DNA from: Paenisporosarcina quisquiliarum_A
GTDB taxonomy: Bacteria > Bacillota > Bacilli > Bacillales_A > Planococcaceae
Assembly (NCBI RefSeq): GCF_043641925.1
Contig: NZ_JBHZRU010000014.1
Coordinates: forward strand, 1-64,000
Reading direction: 5' to 3'
Length of the DNA stretch: 64,000 nt
In this document: in pieces, positions 7,912 to 17,370 of the stretch
Position numbering within the stretch: position 1 is the stretch's first letter
Layout of the letters: each line of letters opens with the position of its first letter
Made by a program: the position numbers and the translations under genes
The notes under the pieces: model-generated
The model's input: only the letters and a program-made list of their open reading frames with translations
Database searches by the model: none
What the model was told of the DNA's origin: nothing

Positions 7912-8730
7912 ATGAAACTTGTAACCCGTGTGATTAAGCGTTTTTTTGCGGAACGTTTTTTCGATGAAGCAGCTCAAACTGCGTATTATTTATTATTATC
8001 TGTTTTTCCTTTCCTTATATTTATTATTTCCTTAATAAGTTTCTTCCCTGTTGATGCAAATCAAATATTAGATTTCTTAAGACCTTTTGCACCAGGTGAA
8101 TCCTTTCGGTTTATTGAAGATAATGTGTTGAATATTTTAGAAGAAGATAAGGGACGGGTTTTGTCACTCAGTTTAATCGCTGCTTTCTGGATTTCGTCTA
8201 TGGCCGTTCAAGCGCTTGCGCGTGCATTAAATGAGGCAAATGGAATCAAAAGTACACTTCCATATTGGAAAAGTTTACTGCGTGATTTAGGCGTTACCTT
8301 GTTGTTTATGACTTTGGTGCCCTTATCACTGTTCTTACCATTTCTAGAAAGCGGATTGCACTGGGTGGTCTCACGAGCTGGTACGCTCGATGAATGGCAA
8401 GGTTGGATCTATATTTGGCCAGGCGTTAAATGGGGACTAGGAACAGTATTTCTATTCTTATTTTTCCTTTTATTTTATAAAATCGTTCCAAGTAATCGAC
8501 TTACTTTCTTTGAGGTGTGGCCAGGCGCTTTATTATCAGCGGTAGGTTGGCAAATTGTCTCGCTACTGTTTGCCGATTACGTATCAAACGTAAATTACAC
8601 ACGTTTGTATGGGCAACTATCAGGGATAATCGTGTTAGTACTGTGGTTTTATTTAACAGCTGTCGTCATTTTATTGTCAGGTTTACTCATTGCCGAACTG
8701 CGAAAGAATCGTTTGATGATTCGAGATTAA
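7912..8730 (+). CDS. YihY/BrkB family inner-membrane protein
   Basis: The 272-residue protein has about six transmembrane helices and the YihY/virulence-factor BrkB layout, including AAQTAYYLLLSVFPFL near the N-terminus and the conserved GALLSAVGWQ segment. Older annotations call the family ribonuclease BN, which is not supported for this protein. Its molecular role is unknown. An upstream TTG in frame (7897) is part of the ribosome-binding site itself (TTGGAGG), so the ATG at 7912 is taken as the start. Confidence 0.85.
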   Translation: MKLVTRVIKRFFAERFFDEAAQTAYYLLLSVFPFLIFIISLISFFPVDANQILDFLRPFAPGESFRFIEDNVLNILEEDKGRVLSLSLIAAFWISSMAVQALARALNEANGIKSTLPYWKSLLRDLGVTLLFMTLVPLSLFLPFLESGLHWVVSRAGTLDEWQGWIYIWPGVKWGLGTVFLFLFFLLFYKIVPSNRLTFFEVWPGALLSAVGWQIVSLLFADYVSNVNYTRLYGQLSGIIVLVLWFYLTAVVILLSGLLIAELRKNRLMIRD

Positions 8731-8763
8731 CACAAGACTTTTATACCCATTTCTTATATTCAT

Positions 8764-8788
8764 GTTTCCCACACAGTCCTCGTGGTAA
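8764..8788 (+). promoter_or_regulatory. possible sigma-B-type promoter before the catalase gene
   Basis: GTTTCC (8764-8769), a 13-base spacer and TGGTAA (8783-8788) resemble the sigma-B pattern GTTTAA-N13-GGGTAT with mismatches in both boxes. B. subtilis katE is sigma-B dependent, which makes this plausible but unproven. Confidence 0.35.
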
Positions 8789-8834
8789 AGAATAGAGATA
8801 GAGTATTCTGAAATTCACTATAGGAGGCATCGGA

Positions 8835-10823
8835 ATGGGGAAAAATAGCAAAGATCAACAGTTAGAACAATTTCGAGTAGATGATCGAGATCAAAAAATG
8901 ACAACGAATCAAGGATTAAAGGTATCTGAAGATGAGTTTTCACTAAAAGCTGGCGTTCGCGGTCCCACATTATTGGAGGACTTTCAGTTTCGTGAAAAAA
9001 TGACCCATTTTGATCATGAGCGAATTCCTGAGCGAATTGTTCATGCGAGAGGCTATGCAGCCCATGGAGAGTTTGAATTGTATGAATCCATGGCTTCCTA
9101 TACAAAAGCTGGTTTTTTAAATGACACGTCCACTAAAACACCTGTGTTTGTGCGTTTCTCAACGGTAGCTGGTTCTAGAGGTTCTGGTGAAACGGTACGA
9201 GATGCACGTGGATTTTCAACGAAGTTTTATACACAAGAAGGGAACTACGATTTAGTAGGAAACAACATTCCCGTATTCTTTATTCAAGATGCGATTAAAT
9301 TCCCGGATTTAGTGCATGCATTAAAACCGGAACCTCATAATGAAATGCCGCAAGCTGCAAGTGCTCATGATACATTTTGGGATTTTGTAGCGAATAATCA
9401 AGAGTCTGCGCATATGGTTATGTGGGCAATGTCTGACCGAGCGATTCCGCGCAGCTTCCGAATGATGGAAGGATTCGGTGTACATACGTTCCGTTTTGTA
9501 AACGCAGAAGGTGTTGCACACTTCGTCAAATTCCATTGGAAACCTGTTTTGGGTGCTCATTCTTTAGTGTGGGATGAAGCGCAAAAGATTAACGGGAAAG
9601 ATCCCGATTTTCATCGTCGTGATTTGTACGAATCCATTGAAAACGGAGATTTTCCTGAATATGAACTAGGGGTTCAGTTATTAGCGGAAGAAGACGAATT
9701 TAAATTTGATTTTGACGTATTGGACCCAACTAAATTATGGCCGGAAGAAGATGTTCCAGTTAAACTCATTGGGAAAATGACGTTGAATCGTAACGTAGAT
9801 AATGTGTTCGCGGAAACAGAGCAAGTAGCATTCCATCCGGGTCATGTTGTACCGGGCATTGATTTTACAAATGATCCACTCTTGCAAGGTCGTTTATTCT
9901 CATACACGGACACGCAATTAATTCGACTTGGTGGTCCGAATTTCCATGAGCTACCGATTAATCGACCAGTCTGTCCATTCCATAACAACCAAAGAGATGG
10001 CTATGGGCGTATGACGATTAATAAAGGTCCTGTAAGTTATCATAACAACTCTCTTGCAAATAACACGCCGGCTACTTCTACACCTGAAGAGGGCGGATAT
10101 GAGCACTACCAAGAGAAGATGGAAGGTCGAAAAGTTCGCAATCGCAGTGATAGCTTTAGAGACCATTTCACTCAAGCAACGATGTTTTGGAACAGTATGA
10201 GTCAGCCTGAGAAACAACATATTACAGATGCTTTCTGCTTTGAAATTGGGAAAGTGAAAAACAAGTCTGTTCAACAACAAGCAGTAGACATGTTTGCGAA
10301 TGTTGACTTGGATTTAGCAAAAACTGTTGCGGATGCTGTTGGTGCAAATATGCCAACAGGTGGCGGTAGCGAAGTCACGAAAGCCTCACCAGCGCTTAGC
10401 CAAGAAAATATGGTAAAGAAACCAGATACACGTAAAGTTGGTTTGATTGCCAATAAAGACGGTGATGCGTCTCGCCTTCAGAAACTAGTACAAGCATATA
10501 AAGGGGCAGGCTTAAATGTCGAAATCATCAGCGATAAGTTAGGGAACATTGGTGAATTCCCAATTGACCATACTTTCTTAACGGCTGACCCGGTATTGTT
10601 TGATGCTATTTATGTGGCGAATATGAAAGAGGATAAAAAGTTCATAAAAGAGAGCGAGCGTTATGTAACTGAAGCGTTTAATCACTTTAAAGCTGTTGGT
10701 GCTTCGACAAGTGCTGGTTCTGTTTTGGAAGGGAAAGAAGGTCCAGGTGTTGTTAAAGGGGAGGAAACTCAGCCCTTCGTTGATGCAGTCACTGCACATA
10801 GACATTGGCAACGAGAAGTGTGA
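8835..10823 (+). CDS. katE: large-subunit (clade 2) haem catalase
   Basis: The enzyme dismutates hydrogen peroxide to water and oxygen in the cytoplasm. At 662 residues it is a large catalase with a C-terminal flavodoxin/GATase1-like domain (about 530-662, starting KVGLIANKDGDASR). The active-site His lies in VHARGYAAHG near residue 69 and the Asn in VGNNIPVFF. The proximal haem Tyr is in RLFSYTDTQ near 355. AGGAGG precedes the ATG. It stands alone between YihY and a bidirectional terminator. Several long antisense frames inside it are shadows of its codon usage. Confidence 0.93.
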   Translation: MGKNSKDQQLEQFRVDDRDQKMTTNQGLKVSEDEFSLKAGVRGPTLLEDFQFREKMTHFDHERIPERIVHARGYAAHGEFELYESMASYTKAGFLNDTSTKTPVFVRFSTVAGSRGSGETVRDARGFSTKFYTQEGNYDLVGNNIPVFFIQDAIKFPDLVHALKPEPHNEMPQAASAHDTFWDFVANNQESAHMVMWAMSDRAIPRSFRMMEGFGVHTFRFVNAEGVAHFVKFHWKPVLGAHSLVWDEAQKINGKDPDFHRRDLYESIENGDFPEYELGVQLLAEEDEFKFDFDVLDPTKLWPEEDVPVKLIGKMTLNRNVDNVFAETEQVAFHPGHVVPGIDFTNDPLLQGRLFSYTDTQLIRLGGPNFHELPINRPVCPFHNNQRDGYGRMTINKGPVSYHNNSLANNTPATSTPEEGGYEHYQEKMEGRKVRNRSDSFRDHFTQATMFWNSMSQPEKQHITDAFCFEIGKVKNKSVQQQAVDMFANVDLDLAKTVADAVGANMPTGGGSEVTKASPALSQENMVKKPDTRKVGLIANKDGDASRLQKLVQAYKGAGLNVEIISDKLGNIGEFPIDHTFLTADPVLFDAIYVANMKEDKKFIKESERYVTEAFNHFKAVGASTSAGSVLEGKEGPGVVKGEETQPFVDAVTAHRHWQREV

Positions 10824-10891
10824 CACTGTGGAGTTTTGTTAAAAGGTTTGGTTTAACTTATAATAAATCACGTTCTAATAGAGGCAAATAG

Positions 10892-10940
10892 AAAAGGGAT
10901 GTCCAAAAAGTTGAAAAATACTTTTGAGACATCCCTTTTT
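10892..10940. terminator. bidirectional terminator between the catalase and lipoprotein genes
   Basis: AAAAGGGATGTC pairs with GACATCCCTTTTT, with a further internal stem AAAAGT/ACTTTT. It serves both convergent genes. Confidence 0.85.
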
Positions 10941-10942
10941 GT

Positions 10943-11716
10943 TTATTTCACTATATACGTTTTTATGACATGATCATGAATGTCGTCACCTTTTGTCACG
11001 TGAACTTGGACTTCGTACGTGCCTGATTCAGTAAAGGTAAATTCAACTTGGTATTTACCAGTTTCATTTTCAGAAGCTTCCACCCAGTGGTGGTAATCCG
11101 CATCATTGCGGACAATTTCATATTGAACTCGTGCACCTTCAAGTGGAGACTCTGACATGGAGATGGTTGCAGTAAGTTCAACGGCTTCTCCAACTGTTGC
11201 TGTTCCATCTTCAAACTCAATCGTTGCACCAGGACCGTGATGTCCAGTTCCTTCACTGTGTGAAGTTGTTTCAGACGTTGAATTCGCTTCAGTAGTGGTA
11301 TTTGCTACTTCCTCACCAGTTACCTTAATGGTTTTAGTAGGCATGGTATGCATATTTCGTGCAGTTACATGTGATGTAATATCATACACTCCGGCTTCTT
11401 CAAAACTATAGGATGTAGAATAATTCTTGTCTTTATTTAACGAGCCATCGATCATTTCTTTTTCGCCAGTCGACTTGTTTAAAACTTCGAATTTCACTTC
11501 ATTTGCATCTTCTACAATCTCTTCACCTTGAGTTACCTTCGCAATAAATTCAACTTCTTCTCCCGTAACGACTCTTTCAGGGACGGTTAGTTCCACCATT
11601 AACATCTCAGGTACTTCATCGTCTGATATCGAGTGATTATTATGATCCTCTTCAGCACCACATGCACTTAATATAAATGAAAGGACTAGTGTAATTCCTA
11701 ATAAAAATCGGTTCAT
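10943..11716 (-). CDS. lipoprotein with two YtkA-like domains
   Basis: The 257-residue protein has a lipoprotein signal ending LSAC with Cys at 19. Two immunoglobulin-like YtkA/FixH-type beta-sandwich repeats follow (about 38-130 and 160-257), separated by a Ser/Thr/Glu-rich linker. Each repeat has the pattern of a 'G.VEFTATV'-like strand, then FEEAGVYDI or FTESGTYEV, ending in histidine-containing strands. YtkA-like domains occur in secreted proteins linked to copper or cytochrome oxidase biogenesis, but no specific partner is encoded nearby. The function is unassigned. Confidence 0.8.
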   Translation of the reverse strand: MNRFLLGITLVLSFILSACGAEEDHNNHSISDDEVPEMLMVELTVPERVVTGEEVEFIAKVTQGEEIVEDANEVKFEVLNKSTGEKEMIDGSLNKDKNYSTSYSFEEAGVYDITSHVTARNMHTMPTKTIKVTGEEVANTTTEANSTSETTSHSEGTGHHGPGATIEFEDGTATVGEAVELTATISMSESPLEGARVQYEIVRNDADYHHWVEASENETGKYQVEFTFTESGTYEVQVHVTKGDDIHDHVIKTYIVK

Positions 11717-11952
11717 AGTGTATGGCCTCTTTTCTTATATATGGTGTCATTGTAGCAAATCTAGTCCTTACATAGTGTGACAAAACCTCGAACAGTTTTA
11801 AATGAGTTGTATGTCGAAATGTATATTAAAATAATATGGCGAATTCGTGTAAACAAAGCAATATCTAAATGAGAATAATTTAAATAAAAACCAGTTTTTC
11901 CTTAAAAACCATGTTAATATATTACTTTATGACTAATTTGGAGGGTATTTAT

Positions 11953-13578
11953 ATGTCTGTATACTTAAGAACAATTGTGACCCTGTTATTTGCAGGCATG
12001 TTAACGATTTTAACCTTCTTATTAGGTTCAATTTTTACAGAAAAAGCAACGGATGTTGTTCAAAAAGAAGTAGGTCAATCTTTGGCTGGTTACTCTTTCC
12101 AAATGGCGGATAAATTAGATTTGTTTATGGCAACTCGATTCAAAGAAGTTCAATTAGTGGGTAGCCTTCCAGCTTTTCGTAATCAGGATTTACAAAAAGA
12201 ACAAATCTTAATAGACGAGTTAAAATCGAAATTCCCTACTTTTTCATGGATTGGTCTAACGGATGCACAAGGCAAAGTGATTGCTTCAAGTGACGGTATA
12301 TTAAAAGGTGAATCGATTGCAGAGCGACCTGTTTTCTTGAATGCTCAGAAAGAACCGTTTATTGGAGATGTACATGAAGCGGTTTTATTAGCAAATCTTT
12401 TGCCGAACACAAGTGGAGAACCTCTGCAATTTGTAGATATTAGTGTTCCCATTTTTGATGAAAATAAAGAATTCCTAGGAGTGCTTGCGACCCATTTAAG
12501 CTGGGAATGGGCTGAAGAAGTCGAGTCCACCTTAACTAATACACCAAATCTAGAAGATAAATTAGATGTTTTTATTGTGAGTAAAAGAGATAATACGATT
12601 ATTTTAGGACCGGCAGGCATGGTTGGAAAGACTATAGAGAAACAAATTTTGGGCGATCAAGAGTATTCCGAGGACCAGTGGTCAGTTACGGAGTGGGTGG
12701 ATAATAAAACCTATGTAATGGGAAGTACTCTTGGAGATGGACATGCAGATTATGCGGGTTTAGGATGGACAGTACTGGTACGGCAGCCAATTGATATTGC
12801 TTATGAGGCCATTAATGAATTGGAACAATTTATGTGGGTCATCGGTGGAGTCGCTATTTTGCTGTTTTCAATGATTGGATGGGTATTAGCCGATCAAATA
12901 GCACGTCCAATTCGTAAAATTGCTGCAGCCGCTCGAGAAATAGGTGAAGGAAAGCATAGTGAAATACCGGTTATTCATGGAGTGAAGGAAGTCGAGGAAT
13001 TGTCCGTGTCGATTCGTAACATGGTTCAAACCATTACGACGACTCAAACCGCTTTGACTGAAATGGAATCTCTTGCACATCAAGATACATTAACGGGCTT
13101 ACCTAATCGTATTGCCCTTTATGAAAAAATGGAAACGACGCTATTGACGAGTGATGAAAAATGGCTCATTTTCTTTATGGATTTAGATGGATTTAAAAAT
13201 GTTAACGATCAATACGGACATTTAGCTGGTGATCTGGTTCTACAAGTAGTAGCTGAACGTTTAACTAATTTTGCAAATGGAAACCAGTTTGTATCTAGAC
13301 TTGGTGGGGATGAATTTGTTTTTCTAACCACTAGTTCGAAAAATGATTCTATTCAAGAAGGTCAAGCGTGTATGGATGAAATTATTTCACTTATTTGTAA
13401 ACCGATTTTATTAACAAATGCCAAAGTGACAATAGGTTGTAGTATTGGTGCAGCTATTTATCCGATGGATAGTGACCATCCAATCGAAGCTATGCACTTG
13501 GCAGATGAAGCGTTGTATGAATCCAAACAAAATGGCAAAAACCAAGGGACTTTTTATAGAAATAAACGAAACGCATAG
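11953..13578 (+). CDS. membrane diguanylate cyclase with Cache sensor, HAMP and GGDEF domains
   Basis: The protein is predicted to make cyclic di-GMP in response to an extracellular ligand. The order is: transmembrane helix at about 10-32, dCache_1 sensor about 35-285, second helix about 290-312, HAMP about 313-365, GGDEF domain about 375-540. The active-site signature RLGGDEFVF is intact near residue 449. LTGLPNR marks the start of the domain. The ATG at 11953 has TTGGAGGG upstream and is preferred over the in-frame ATG at 11911. No phosphodiesterase gene is adjacent. Confidence 0.9.
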   Translation: MSVYLRTIVTLLFAGMLTILTFLLGSIFTEKATDVVQKEVGQSLAGYSFQMADKLDLFMATRFKEVQLVGSLPAFRNQDLQKEQILIDELKSKFPTFSWIGLTDAQGKVIASSDGILKGESIAERPVFLNAQKEPFIGDVHEAVLLANLLPNTSGEPLQFVDISVPIFDENKEFLGVLATHLSWEWAEEVESTLTNTPNLEDKLDVFIVSKRDNTIILGPAGMVGKTIEKQILGDQEYSEDQWSVTEWVDNKTYVMGSTLGDGHADYAGLGWTVLVRQPIDIAYEAINELEQFMWVIGGVAILLFSMIGWVLADQIARPIRKIAAAAREIGEGKHSEIPVIHGVKEVEELSVSIRNMVQTITTTQTALTEMESLAHQDTLTGLPNRIALYEKMETTLLTSDEKWLIFFMDLDGFKNVNDQYGHLAGDLVLQVVAERLTNFANGNQFVSRLGGDEFVFLTTSSKNDSIQEGQACMDEIISLICKPILLTNAKVTIGCSIGAAIYPMDSDHPIEAMHLADEALYESKQNGKNQGTFYRNKRNA

Positions 13579-13597
13579 CCCAGGCTATGCGTTTTTG
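13571..13597 (+). terminator. terminator overlapping the diguanylate cyclase stop
   Basis: ACGCATAGCC and GGCTATGCGT form a perfect 10-bp stem with a two-base CA gap as loop, followed by TTTTTG. The left arm includes the stop codon of the gene. Confidence 0.85.
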
Positions 13598-13644
13598 AAT
13601 GGAGACAAATAATGATAATTATGAGGGGAAATTTGTGAAATGTT

Positions 13645-14000
13645 GATTTCCCATTGCGACGGTCGCTTTCCGCGGAGGCCAACAGGAAGTTGGTTTCAAA
13701 GACGTTGCCACAGGACGTGGCGGTTTTAGTCTTTGTTCCTCTTTCACCTGCTTCCCTCGCGATGCTCAGTCCAGAGCCTTCAGTTCTTGCATATTCCGCT
13801 GGAAAGATTAGGACCAAAGAATTTGGTGCTAATCTTTGCGACGAAGCTAGCGCAGCGATGCAACGCACTTTCATGTTTCGAAGCTAGCGCAGCGATGCAG
13901 AAACAGGAGCAGATGTTTTACGCCACCTTCATTCCAATCAACTGAAATCCCTGTAAATATAGCTCGCGTTTCGTCCGCAGAAAGAGAAAGAAATAGCCAA
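13645..14000. repeat. composite dispersed repeat: type A element with nested insertions, joined to part of a type B element
   Basis: The left part (ATTGCGACGGTCGCTTTCCG), the middle (CGCGATGCTCAGTCCAGAG) and the end (TTCATTCCAATCAACTG) match the intact type A element at 44170-44298. Two foreign stretches interrupt it. One, at about 13682-13745, contains CCAAC/GTTGG and GCCAC/GTGGC hairpins. The other, at about 13803-13920, carries a 21-bp direct repeat starting CGAAGCTAGCGCAGCGATGC at 13842 and 13879. The right end (about 13960-14000, CGCGTTTCGTCCGCAGAAAG, GAAATAGCC) matches the right half of the type B element at 44387-44509. No gene is seen in this stretch. Confidence 0.75.
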
Positions 14001-14004
14001 CTAC

Positions 14005-14565
14005 TTATATTCTCTTCGACATATGATGGAACTGTCCGCCATAAATGACCCATGGCTCAGCGATTTGGTAGCCGAGGCGTTTATATAAGCGAATGGCCGC
14101 TTCTTTCTCTATTTCTACATTGAGTGCTAACTTCGCACTTTCTTCTTCGCATGCAACCACTTCAGCGTGGTTTAATAATAAACTGCCAATGCCTTGTCCT
14201 CGGAATCGGGGATCTACACAAACGGTATCAATATAATACTCATCTACATGAGCTTCAGGTGGAATGTCCACTGGAAGTCCATTTTTCTCTTCCAGCCACT
14301 CGACTAAATTGGCATCAAGTTGTAATGCTTGAGCACCTGTATAAAATACCATTACGCCGACAATGTCCTTGCCAGTTTCGGCAATCCATGTGTTTAAGAA
14401 GGAATGTCGATTGTCTTGGCGTTTAAATAAGGTAATCATTTCGTGTTCGACTGCAACTGGGTTTGTTTCGCCGGTCATTTGTTCAGCAATATTTCCAATG
14501 GCATCCATGATTAGTGGAACGGCTACCTCTGCATCAGTCGGTTTCGCTTTTCGTATATGCACCAT
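14005..14565 (-). CDS. GNAT family N-acetyltransferase
   Basis: The 186-residue protein has the GNAT acetyl-CoA loop in VDPRFRGQGIGSLLL and a C-terminal YKRLGYQI motif typical of the fold. The substrate is unknown. The ATG has GAGGAG 9 bases upstream. Its 3' end abuts a dispersed repeat, with no clear terminator of its own. Confidence 0.85.
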   Translation of the reverse strand: MVHIRKAKPTDAEVAVPLIMDAIGNIAEQMTGETNPVAVEHEMITLFKRQDNRHSFLNTWIAETGKDIVGVMVFYTGAQALQLDANLVEWLEEKNGLPVDIPPEAHVDEYYIDTVCVDPRFRGQGIGSLLLNHAEVVACEEESAKLALNVEIEKEAAIRLYKRLGYQIAEPWVIYGGQFHHMSKRI

Positions 14566-14604
14566 GACGGTCAACTCCTCGATTCCACTATACCAAATTT
14601 TCCT

Positions 14605-15366
14605 CTAGGACAAGCGCCAACCAACTAAACAGCATCCGATTAGCAAAATGAGTAGAAGAAAGCTCAGAAGTCCGTCCCGTAAGTTGAGTGAGATGGGTTC
14701 ATAAAAAACCTCTCGTTTTTCTCCAGTAAACCCTCGAGCCTCCATAGCAAAAGCTGCTCTTTCAGCTCGTCGAACCGCACTTGAAAGTAAGGGAATAACC
14801 AATCTCTTAGTGCCAACGATTCTTTTCCATTTCTGCTTTTCAGCGCCAATGCCTCGTAGTCGATGTGCGTGTCGTATTTGAGTAAACTCTTCTTTTACGA
14901 CCGGTAAAAATTGATAGCCGACCATTACCCCATACGCGAGTTTGGGCGATAGTCGTAATTGCTGCATTAAACTCATGACGAATTTCACTGGATCCGTAGT
15001 CAATGCAAACATGAAGGACATAGATGAGAAGGCAAAAACACGAAAGGCTAATGATAAAGAAGTTTCCCATTGTTGGTCGGTTACTGTCCACCCATTCCAT
15101 GAAAAAATGATCTGTCCTGACGTGTCAGCGGCGAAGACGATTGTTGTCCATAAATAACCGATTGCAGTGAAAGCAATTGGAATCATCAATAAACCCCACA
15201 ATCGCCAATTGACCTGACTAAATACAACTTGAAAAAAGGTGATACCTATAAAAAACAGGAAAGGGGTCCAAGGGTTAAAAAACCAGGCTAACGTTAACAT
15301 TGAAACAATGACTACGATAAATTTCACACTTGGATTCATATCATGTAACCACATTTTAATAGGCAT
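14605..15366 (-). CDS. ykoC: ECF transporter T component of the thiamine-precursor importer (YkoC-like)
   Basis: EcfT-type transmembrane protein of 253 residues, with about five helices and the two cytoplasmic Ala-Arg-Gly-type coupling motifs (AMEARGFTG near residue 210). It connects the ATPase YkoD to the substrate-binding subunit YkoE. The start overlaps the end of ykoD by 11 bases. It is the last gene of a TPP-riboswitch operon, which fits import of hydroxymethylpyrimidine or a related thiamine precursor. Confidence 0.88.
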   Translation of the reverse strand: MPIKMWLHDMNPSVKFIVVIVSMLTLAWFFNPWTPFLFFIGITFFQVVFSQVNWRLWGLLMIPIAFTAIGYLWTTIVFAADTSGQIIFSWNGWTVTDQQWETSLSLAFRVFAFSSMSFMFALTTDPVKFVMSLMQQLRLSPKLAYGVMVGYQFLPVVKEEFTQIRHAHRLRGIGAEKQKWKRIVGTKRLVIPLLSSAVRRAERAAFAMEARGFTGEKREVFYEPISLNLRDGLLSFLLLILLIGCCLVGWRLS

Positions 15367-16777
15367 ATGAAAAATCTCCTACCGGAGCAACTAATTGATG
15401 ATCTGACAGTAAAGCGGTTTGATTCCAAAATTGGTGCGTGCCAAACTTACCTGTAAGTTCGCCATCTTTCATTAAATAAATGGTGTCGGCAATTGCTTTT
15501 GCAAAAGACATATCATGAGTAACAATTAAGATCGAAATTCCTTCTTTCGCTTGCAGATCGAACAAGTAAAACAATTCGAGAAGGGCAGATGCATCTTGTC
15601 CTGAAGTCGGTTCATCGAGTAAAAGGACTGGTCTTTGATCTGCGAGCATAGCACCAATCGCCACTCGTCTCTTTTGCCCATGACTCACTGAGAACGGATG
15701 GGCATCTTGAATTTCGTCTAACCTTAAACGTTCCATTATGTCTGAAATTTGCTCATTACTTGAATGATTGGAGAATCGAATTTCTTCAGACACGCGCTGC
15801 GTGACAAATAAATGTTCGGGGGATTGAGGAACATATCCTGGAAGATGTCCCGCACAATTTATGCTTCCTTCTGAATTGTTGTAAATTCCGCAAATGGTCT
15901 TGAGAAAGGTGGATTTCCCACAACCATTTGGTCCGGCTAACACAGCTATTTCACCTCTATGCAATTGCATCGAGATATTTTGTAACAGCCTTTGGTTATT
16001 TATTGATACAGAGATTTGATGTGCTTCAAAAATAACTTCTTCTTCCATTGACGAAGATTTTTTTGGAAATGCAATGGCTGAGCTCACAGGATTATCTTCA
16101 GTTAAGAAAGAGCCACTAACATGAATCGCTCGTGTAAAGAAAGTTCCCCATAAATCCAACCGATGCTCCACCACGACAATCGTCATTGCTTGTGAAACTT
16201 GAAGTTCATTTAACCACTGTACATATTGTCGCGCCGTTAATGGGTCCAGGTGGGCGAGCGGTTCATCTAGTAATAAAACCTCGGGCTCCATTAATAATGC
16301 ACATGCTGTAGCTACTCGTTGCTTCATTCCCCCAGAAAGGGTTTGAATGGTTGCTTTTCTGAGATGTGTCAGTCCTAATGTTGAAAGTGTTTTCGTAATG
16401 CGAGATTCCATTTCGGCTCTGCTGACATGGCTGAAATTCTCTAATGTAAAGGCCATTTCCTGTTCAACGGTCGGCATACAAAACTGTGATTCGGGGTCTT
16501 GAAAGACAGTAGCGATTCTTTGGTTGATTTCCCCAGGTTTGTAGCTGGTTGCGTCTTTATGGAAGAGCGTAATCGAGCCATCCAAAATACCGTCACAGTT
16601 AGAAGGATACAGACGGTTCATCAAATAGAGCAAAGTGCTCTTGCCGCAACCACTTGGACCGAATAACACGACGCGTTCCCCTGCCTCGATTGAAAATGAA
16701 ACCCCTGTAAAGATAGGGGTTAAATCCTCAGGAAAACGAAAAGAAACTTCGTTAAAATTGATAATGGGATTACTCAA
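15356..16777 (-). CDS. ykoD: double ATPase of the thiamine-precursor ECF importer (YkoD-like)
   Basis: The 473-residue protein carries two fused ABC ATPase domains (about 5-215 and 245-455). Walker A sequences are GPSGCGKST and GPNGCGKST. Signature motifs are LSGGMKQR and the variant VSHGQKRR. Walker B sequences are LLLDEPLAHLDP and LLLDEPTSGQD. The change of LSGGQ to VSHGQ in the second half is typical of ECF A-subunit halves. The best start is TTG, with AAAGGTGA 5 bases upstream, overlapping ykoE. A GTG three codons earlier overlaps the Shine-Dalgarno site. Confidence 0.88.
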   Translation of the reverse strand: MSNPIINFNEVSFRFPEDLTPIFTGVSFSIEAGERVVLFGPSGCGKSTLLYLMNRLYPSNCDGILDGSITLFHKDATSYKPGEINQRIATVFQDPESQFCMPTVEQEMAFTLENFSHVSRAEMESRITKTLSTLGLTHLRKATIQTLSGGMKQRVATACALLMEPEVLLLDEPLAHLDPLTARQYVQWLNELQVSQAMTIVVVEHRLDLWGTFFTRAIHVSGSFLTEDNPVSSAIAFPKKSSSMEEEVIFEAHQISVSINNQRLLQNISMQLHRGEIAVLAGPNGCGKSTFLKTICGIYNNSEGSINCAGHLPGYVPQSPEHLFVTQRVSEEIRFSNHSSNEQISDIMERLRLDEIQDAHPFSVSHGQKRRVAIGAMLADQRPVLLLDEPTSGQDASALLELFYLFDLQAKEGISILIVTHDMSFAKAIADTIYLMKDGELTGKFGTHQFWNQTALLSDHQLVAPVGDFSYAY

Positions 16778-17369
16778 GAATCTCACCTTTTACTTGGCGA
16801 TACTTAATAGAATCTTGTGAAATCGCATATCCTCGAAGGGCTCCGCTTGCTAGCAAACCATCAGACAGATATTTTCCACCTAGTCCTGCAATCACAGCTC
16901 CACTGATGACTCGAAGTGTAAACATCCATACTAATAAAGAAGGGTCTAAAGCGGCATACCCAGAAACGAAGAATCCATAGGCGAAACTAAATACCGCTGA
17001 ACCGATTCCGGCTAAACAGAGAACCCACCAGTCATAACGCTTGTATCCAGTAGCAGCAAAAGCCGCTTCAGCTCCTAAACCTTGAACGATGCCTGACAAT
17101 ATTAAGCGAGGGCCGACAGCATTGCCAATCATGACTTCAATAATGGCTGCCATTGTTTCAGAGAGTAAGGCAGCACCGGGCTTACGAATGATATACGCAC
17201 TGATGATCGATACAATAAACCAAATACCAAACATCCACTCATAAGCAATTGGACCAATGACCCCAGCCCATATATTTCCGACGTGAACGAACAGGAGATA
17301 GACAACGGCAAAAACGACTGCAAATACAGACAACAAAACAACTTCTTTTAACTTCCAGGACTTCAACAT
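16770..17369 (-). CDS. ykoE: ECF transporter S component for a thiamine precursor (YkoE-like)
   Basis: This integral membrane substrate-binding protein has 199 residues, about six helices and the YkoE pattern, including AAFAATGYKRYDWW and an Arg/Gly-rich C-terminal end. With YkoC and YkoD it forms the importer. GGAGGAACAATA before the ATG overlaps the ykoF end, so the genes are translationally coupled. Confidence 0.88.
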   Translation of the reverse strand: MLKSWKLKEVVLLSVFAVVFAVVYLLFVHVGNIWAGVIGPIAYEWMFGIWFIVSIISAYIIRKPGAALLSETMAAIIEVMIGNAVGPRLILSGIVQGLGAEAAFAATGYKRYDWWVLCLAGIGSAVFSFAYGFFVSGYAALDPSLLVWMFTLRVISGAVIAGLGGKYLSDGLLASGALRGYAISQDSIKYRQVKGEILE

Positions 17370-17370
17370 A

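Noticed and set aside
7912..8730. Ribonuclease BN
   Set aside because: This is an old name transferred to YihY/BrkB membrane proteins. The protein has no nuclease motifs.
9321..10280. Antisense frames within the catalase gene
   Set aside because: No ribosome-binding sites or family motifs. They arise from the codon bias of katE.
13654..13945. Short coding frames in the composite repeat
   Set aside because: The DNA is explained by dispersed repeat elements, and the frames differ between copies.
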